Part shown: positions 59,651 to 64,000 of the stretch, piece after piece
Position numbering within the stretch: the first letter of the stretch is position 1
Layout of the letters: every line of letters starts with the position of its first letter
Assembly: GCF_032854445.1 (NCBI RefSeq)
Contig: NC_088305.1
Span: 17,719,717-17,783,716, forward strand
Direction of reading: 5' to 3'
Source: Liolophura sinensis
Taxonomy: Eukaryota; Mollusca; Polyplacophora; Chitonida; Chitonidae
Length of the DNA: 64,000 nt
Notes under the pieces: model-generated
What the model was told of the DNA's origin: nothing
Databases searched by the model: none
What the model saw: the letters and a program-made list of their open reading frames with translations, nothing else
Made by a program: the position numbers and the translations under genes

Positions 59651-60554
59651 TATTTCAGAGACTTATATGGACTAAATGAAAATAAAATGCAAAATACAGC
59701 GTGCAGGTGCGCCCTTACGTAGCCTAGTTTAGTTCTTTCAATTTGAGCTGACACAGCTGTATGTGAGACACTATTCGAATAGATGTACTTAATCCAGCCG
59801 TGGTGGAGCTAAGGCAAGCTGTACGTTAGGACCAAGGGCCTTAACATTATGTCACATATATGCCCGAGGACGACTGTGCTAAGTTTTAACCATATCCTAT
59901 CATTTGGTTGAATGTTTAATTTGTTAATAATAATTCCAGATTTTTGGAAGCTATACTATAAATCGTGTTGGCGTTCCTCGTCGTATAAAAGAACATTTTG
60001 GGACTCACAAAGTGTACTTTGCAAGGACAAAAGTTAATTTGGGAAAGCATAATGGCACTGAGTCGTAAAAGTGACATGGTGAAAAAAATTTTGGACAAGT
60101 AAAAAATTACATGGTGAAAAAAATTTATTTCGGAAGAGATTTCGGCCGACTTTTAAAACAATAAAAAAAATAAAATGAAAAGTGTGGCATATTTATGAAT
60201 ATGCGTTGGTCTTTCGCATCAATAAGCGACCCTACAAGGTCGATGAGAGGAACAAAAATGTCGGACTTGATGCCTATAACTTCGAAACTTTTAAGTATTT
60301 TTAAGTATGTTGATTTTATAACCACCGTCCTCAGGGGAAAAGATATTTCCATCGTTTCGTACCTGAACAGATAAAAGGGAACCAGGAATAACTCGCAGTT
60401 TCATTGGATAGTTTTCTAGGTTATGGAAATTCAGGGCAAAGAAAAAATAATCCACGTCTCCAAATAACTTAAAAGATTATCTATTGATAATCTTTTCTGA
60501 TAAGTAAGCTAACTTGACTTACAGAATTCAAGTTTGTCATCGGGCTCGGAAGAG
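59651..60554. other. Upstream region of gene B, no other gene seen
   Basis: AT-rich sequence between the foldback element and the TATA box of the cysteine-rich gene B. Confidence 0.4.
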
Positions 60555-60562
60555 TATAAAAG
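60555..60562 (+). promoter_or_regulatory. TATA box of cysteine-rich gene B
   Basis: TATAAAAG in a GC-richer context (CTCGGAAGAGTATAAAAGCG), about 80 bases before a strong splice donor. It predicts transcription start near 60585-60590. Confidence 0.7.
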
Positions 60563-60584
60563 CGTGTAGAAATTGTTTTCTGGT

Positions 60585-60637
60585 AGAATCATTCAAGTTG
60601 CCGTCTCTTACCAAAACAGACCTACTCCTACATCCAG
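60585..60637 (+). other. Non-coding 5' exon of gene B
   Basis: Lies between the TATA box and the donor CCAG|GTAAGA at 60637/60638. The matching acceptor TTTCTAG ends at about 61390, 14 bases before the ATG at 61405. The start of the exon is estimated from TATA spacing. Confidence 0.6.
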
Positions 60638-61069
60638 GTAAGATCAATATCCGCATAGTCTAATAATTTCATGTTATGGTACCATTGGTAAATGGATACT
60701 TCCTGTTGTACAGTCACACCATATACGTGTACATCAATCGATGGAGCATGTGAGATACATGCTGTAGTGCGGTGTAAAACACCCAGTAAAATAGACACAT
60801 AAACGTAGATATAACGTAGCAAAAAAACTGAACAGCATATGAAAGAAGACTTTTCTTGTATGGGAATTTATACATTTTTGCTTTTATGTTACTGTCTGAA
60901 AAACCTTTTAATGTCATTGTATGTTAAATTTGATGACAACACAACATTTTGAGTAACTGCAGATCATTGACGTCTATTAAAAATTGTGTTTAACATGAAC
61001 TTTTACTTAATTAAGCTTACGCAATGTGCTAGTTGACGTGTAATTTGCCACTATTTAGTCATTTCCATG

Positions 61070-61210
61070 AACAGTTATCATAAAACCTCAACTGAAGCAA
61101 ATCAACAAGGGACCTTATTTCACTGGTTACATGCAACTATTTGCCATTTATCACACTGCCGGCGCTGCTCTGGATTTACTCTCCATGCTTTATGTTTTTA
61201 ATAATATAAT
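61070..61210 (-). repeat. Dispersed repeat R1, reverse copy in the 5' UTR intron of gene B
   Basis: On the minus strand it reads AGCATGGAGAGTAAATCCAG, AGCAGCGCCGGCAGTGTGAT, AAATGGCAAATAG and GTAACCAGTGAAATAAGGTC, matching R1 at 54660-55265. Confidence 0.7.
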
Positions 61211-61404
61211 ACTCTGATCAATCAAATAAATAAATAAATCAATATTTCGATATATCAACAGATAAAATACGAATGATTTCAAAGTCAAACAAACATTTAA
61301 GACATTTGAGCGGTCCCAGTGATTGTTTACTGGAAAATGTATTTGTTTAATTTATCACGTTCTTTATTTAGCCTTTTTTTGTTTCTAGTTTCCAGACTTT
61401 CATA

Positions 61405-62129
61405 ATGGCCACTGTACCCAAAGTGCTTCTATTGGCTCTCGTTGCTGTCAACGTTTACAGCAGACCGTCGGAAAACAAATGGAAAAGTGAGTAAGAGGAC
61501 TGTGAACATTTTGTGCAGTTATCCACACGTAAAGTTAGCGTACAATGGGACAGCCACCATCGTATAAGTGAAATGTTACTGCATAAAACACCAATCAAAT
61601 AAATAAATGATTAAAAATCACATAATCATCAATAATCAACGTACAAAACGAACAAAACGACAATTTCTATCATTTTGTAAGTTTGTGTAATTTTCCTTGT
61701 GCTATACCGCTTCCTAGCACCACAATGATGGACAGTGTCGAATGCGTTAAACAGCTATAGAAATAAATAAAAAAACATATATGAAAAGCGTTTATCACAT
61801 TATTTTATGTGTTGTTTGTTTATGTTTCAGTCCCATGTGACGGTTATTATGAGGCCCTAGAAGTGATATGTGGTGGAGAGTCGGGAGCAGGGACACCAAC
61901 TAGAGCTCGACGTGACGCCAATGTTACAACATCTGACGTCCGCGTCGATAGGACGAAAAGAGGTGGTTCATCTGAGGAGTGTTCTTTTGACTACCCGATT
62001 TGCTCTGTGGGACTGAAGGAGAGGCTGTGTAGCGGTACCTGTGAGGGATATTACTCCTACTACGGCAGCACTCTCACGGTTGACTACCCCTGTCACGGGT
62101 TGTTCACAGTCATTCTATGTAAATCATGA
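61405..62129 (+). CDS. Small secreted cysteine-rich protein B, family not recognised
   Basis: Coding exons 61405-61486 (82 nt) and 61831-62129 (299 nt), donor A|GTGAGT, acceptor TTTCAG, phase 1; 126 residues. Signal peptide MATVPKVLLLALVAVNVYS, then a mature start RPSENKWKIPC that parallels RSSVYSWAGVPC in protein A. Eight Cys: the six of protein A at x10, x36, x19, x16 and x8, plus two extra (PIC and RLC) that align with Ser in A and would add one disulfide. The loop between Cys 2 and 3 has RARRD and TKRGG, possible processing sites; A keeps GRRD and TQRG there. The end is CHGLFTVILCKS. The segment GSTLTVDYPC resembles the end of SUEL lectin domains, but overall membership is unproven. The gene has its own TATA box, non-coding exon and AATAAA. 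Extracellular role likely; function unknown. Confidence 0.85.
61545..61612 (+). mobile_element. V-SINE/RUDI-like SINE 3' fragment in the coding intron of gene B
   Basis: GCCACCATCGTATAAGTGAA, then CACCAATCAAATAAATAAAT. Only the last 65 bases or so of the element. Confidence 0.75.
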
Positions 62130-62355
62130 AGATACCTAGTCATTCAAAGTTTGACAATATGATGATGTGAGACTATACAGACTTTTAGAAAATGGCTTTC
62201 TCCCGTCTTGTTGGTGAAAAAATTATAAAAGAATGCGGCTCACAGAACATTTATTTGAGATTTGGATTGATGATTCCATATCTGAATTGTTTTCCTTTGT
62301 GAACAGATTTTTTCATGCAAGCTATTTATTGCCTTATTTATTTATCCAGTGTGAC

Positions 62356-62361
62356 AATAAA
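62356..62361 (+). terminator. Polyadenylation signal AATAAA of gene B
   Basis: AATAAA 227 bases after the stop codon, followed by a T/G-rich stretch (TTTTGTGAATTTGGTGTTGT) suited to a downstream element. Confidence 0.75.
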
Positions 62362-62855
62362 GAAACATTGTTCATCCTCAATTTTGTGAATTTGGTGTTG
62401 TATTAGAAGTAGAAATAACCTGAAAACTGAAAGTAATTGCACAAGCCCATGTAGTGTTAATAGGAGATCCCCAGCGATTTTATCTTCACACTAAATTTTC
62501 TCTACACTGTAAAAATTAGTACTGTTATTTTACAGCATAAAGTGCTGGCACTTTTGTGACCAGTGCTTTTAACTGTGCATTTACAGCACCCCTTGTTGGT
62601 GTATTGACTGTAGGAATACAAAGATATTTACTGCAAATTTTCAGCAGAACCTAATGAAATTTAACAGAATGTGATTTTTGGATTCACAGCACATTGTAAA
62701 ACAAAAATAAAGCTCTGGTTCCAGATGCGGAATCTCAGTATGTTTGTCTGCACTCATACAGCGCTCTATTGTAAATGTACACCATGTATCACCCAAAGCT
62801 AGACTGAATGTCAGTGAAGAACTACTACGTCTCTAGAAGTAAAGTAACACTCATA

Positions 62856-64000
62856 TTAAAATTGTGGATGTCTATCCACTGCCTACCAATTAAACCTGGG
62901 CACTTTTATAAGCATCCAAGGTGAGAAAGAAGTGTAAATTATGTTATTTAGACACCGGGGATGAATACCCCTATGTTGTAGGGTGTGCTAATTTGCACAA
63001 AGAAAGATACCTTTTTCTGCCTAAATTTTTTTATACTCAGCTAAGTATGTTTAAATTAAGAAATCTTATTTAGTCAAATAACATTGTACTTCAAGCTAAG
63101 ATATCAAAATATGTTACCATAATTTTGCGTAAAACCACCATCTAAGTTCTACAAATTGTCCAACTGCTCTTATGTCATGTTCTTGGCTTGGGTCGAAATG
63201 AAGCAAATGGTTACACGTAACCGGTGAAACACGGCCTCTTGTCAGTTTACCTCAGTCAGGGTATAATTCTAGCTATTTATGTAAATGCATGATTAGTAGC
63301 GATTTACACGCCCTAGAGGCTTTTGTTAATCGAAATAGATTATCTCATGATTTTTAATTCCTGACTTTGCTGGATTAGGGAAAACTGGATTGGAACACTG
63401 GATTGTACAATCACAATTAATGACGTCGTCATATGACTGAAAAATTGTTAAGTACGACGTAAAACCCCAAAGGATACACACTTACACTACATTTTGGTGA
63501 ATGTGGAGATTATTTCTTAGCGTACGCAATGGCTTCTGTCATTAGGTAACACTTTATAGCACTAGGGAGTTGTACTGTACGTGAAACAGTTTATTCTTTC
63601 ACAGAGGCAATGATTTATTTATGTATTTATTTGATTGGTGTTTTACGCCGTACTGAAGAATATTTCACTTATACGACGGCGGCCAGCTTTATGGTGGAAG
63701 GAAACTGGGCAGGTTTACCCACGACCATCCGAAGGTCGGACGACCAGAGAGGACGCCAGCATGAGCTAGACTTGAACTCACAGCGACCGCATTGGTGAGA
63801 AACTTCTGGGTCATTACTTTGCGCTAGCGCCGCACAAACCGACTGAGCCACGGAGGCCCCCAGAGGAAATGATTTTGATTGATTAAGTTACATATACGTA
63901 AAGGTTTATGTTAATCTAAAATATTATTTGAAAAATTTCAATTCCTGAGTTTGTTGGATTAGCGAAAACTGGATTCGAACACTCAGTCATATTAATCGCC
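62856..64000 (+). repeat. Segmental duplication, right copy, cut by the window edge
   Basis: Same order as 56440-57578: LINE 3' end (62856-63090), R1 (63194-63320), SINE-B tail (about 63425-63480), V-SINE (63612-63866) and the tRNA-like segment at the end. Compared with the left copy it has an extra four bases in the SINE tail (ATTTATGTATTTATTT). The LINE part starts abruptly at about 62856, with unrelated sequence before it. Confidence 0.9.
63612..63866 (-). mobile_element. V-SINE/RUDI-like SINE in the right duplicate
   Basis: Counterpart of the SINE at 57187-57436, same truncation state and head ending in GCCACGGAGGCCCCC. Confidence 0.88.

Noticed and set aside
61831-62129. Insulin-like reading of protein B (chain, basic sites, chain; Cys near ICS)
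   Set aside because: The Cys-Cys of the A chain is absent, the B-chain interval is one residue short, and the clear paralogue A has none of the insulin pattern. The resemblance is best seen as chance.

Overview
This is a eukaryotic, AT-rich, intron-containing animal genome window. It is most likely from a mollusc or close lophotrochozoan. The evidence is about two dozen copies of a tRNA-headed SINE whose 3' part has the conserved block and TAAA-type tail known from molluscan V-SINE/RUDI-like elements, a second tRNA-headed SINE family, decayed non-LTR retrotransposon sequence, and genes of animal type with GT-AG introns. A 200-base N run at 26927-27126 marks an assembly gap. No bacterial genes, operons, rRNA genes or CRISPR arrays are present. 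Species assignment is inference.

Left to right: the first coding exon of a ceramide synthase runs off the left edge on the minus strand (415-596). From 1.9 to 6.6 kb there are two arrays of the same 53-bp satellite in opposite orientations, with a TTAA-flanked MITE candidate between them. At 8.9-9.1 kb lies a decayed fragment of the transporter gene that sits intact at 13549-18365, a three-exon, 542-residue MFSD4B-like (sodium-dependent glucose transporter 1 type) protein. From 19.5 to 26 kb there are repeats, including a 2.2-kb degenerate satellite. At 26.3-28.0 kb is a broken fucolectin-type lectin gene, cut by a SINE, a ~0.95-kb insertion, a frameshift and two stops.

From 35.84 to 46.93 kb a ~5.55-kb unit is tandemly duplicated. 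Each copy carries an intact two-exon minus-strand gene for an identical secreted fucolectin-domain plus PAN-like protein. The duplicate pair is almost identical in its core and ten-fold more diverged at both ends, which points to gene conversion. At 48.2-50.9 kb (minus) and 60.6-62.4 kb (plus) are two small secreted cysteine-rich protein genes. They share the same intron position and phase, the same leader-acceptor arrangement and the cysteine framework C-x10-C-x36/38-C-x19-C-x16-C-x8-C. I do not recognise this family with confidence; a distant relation to SUEL/rhamnose-binding lectins is possible. The rest of the right half is LINE remains, dispersed repeats, a 440-bp foldback element and a second duplication (56.44-57.58 kb versus 62.86-64.00 kb).

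Functionally, the intact genes are membrane lipid synthesis (ceramide synthase), solute transport (MFSD4B-like) and a local set of secreted proteins: two fucolectins, one dead fucolectin, and two members of a cysteine-rich family. The lectin part looks like a rapidly evolving accessory locus, possibly of innate recognition; that role is inferred from family knowledge, not shown by the sequence.
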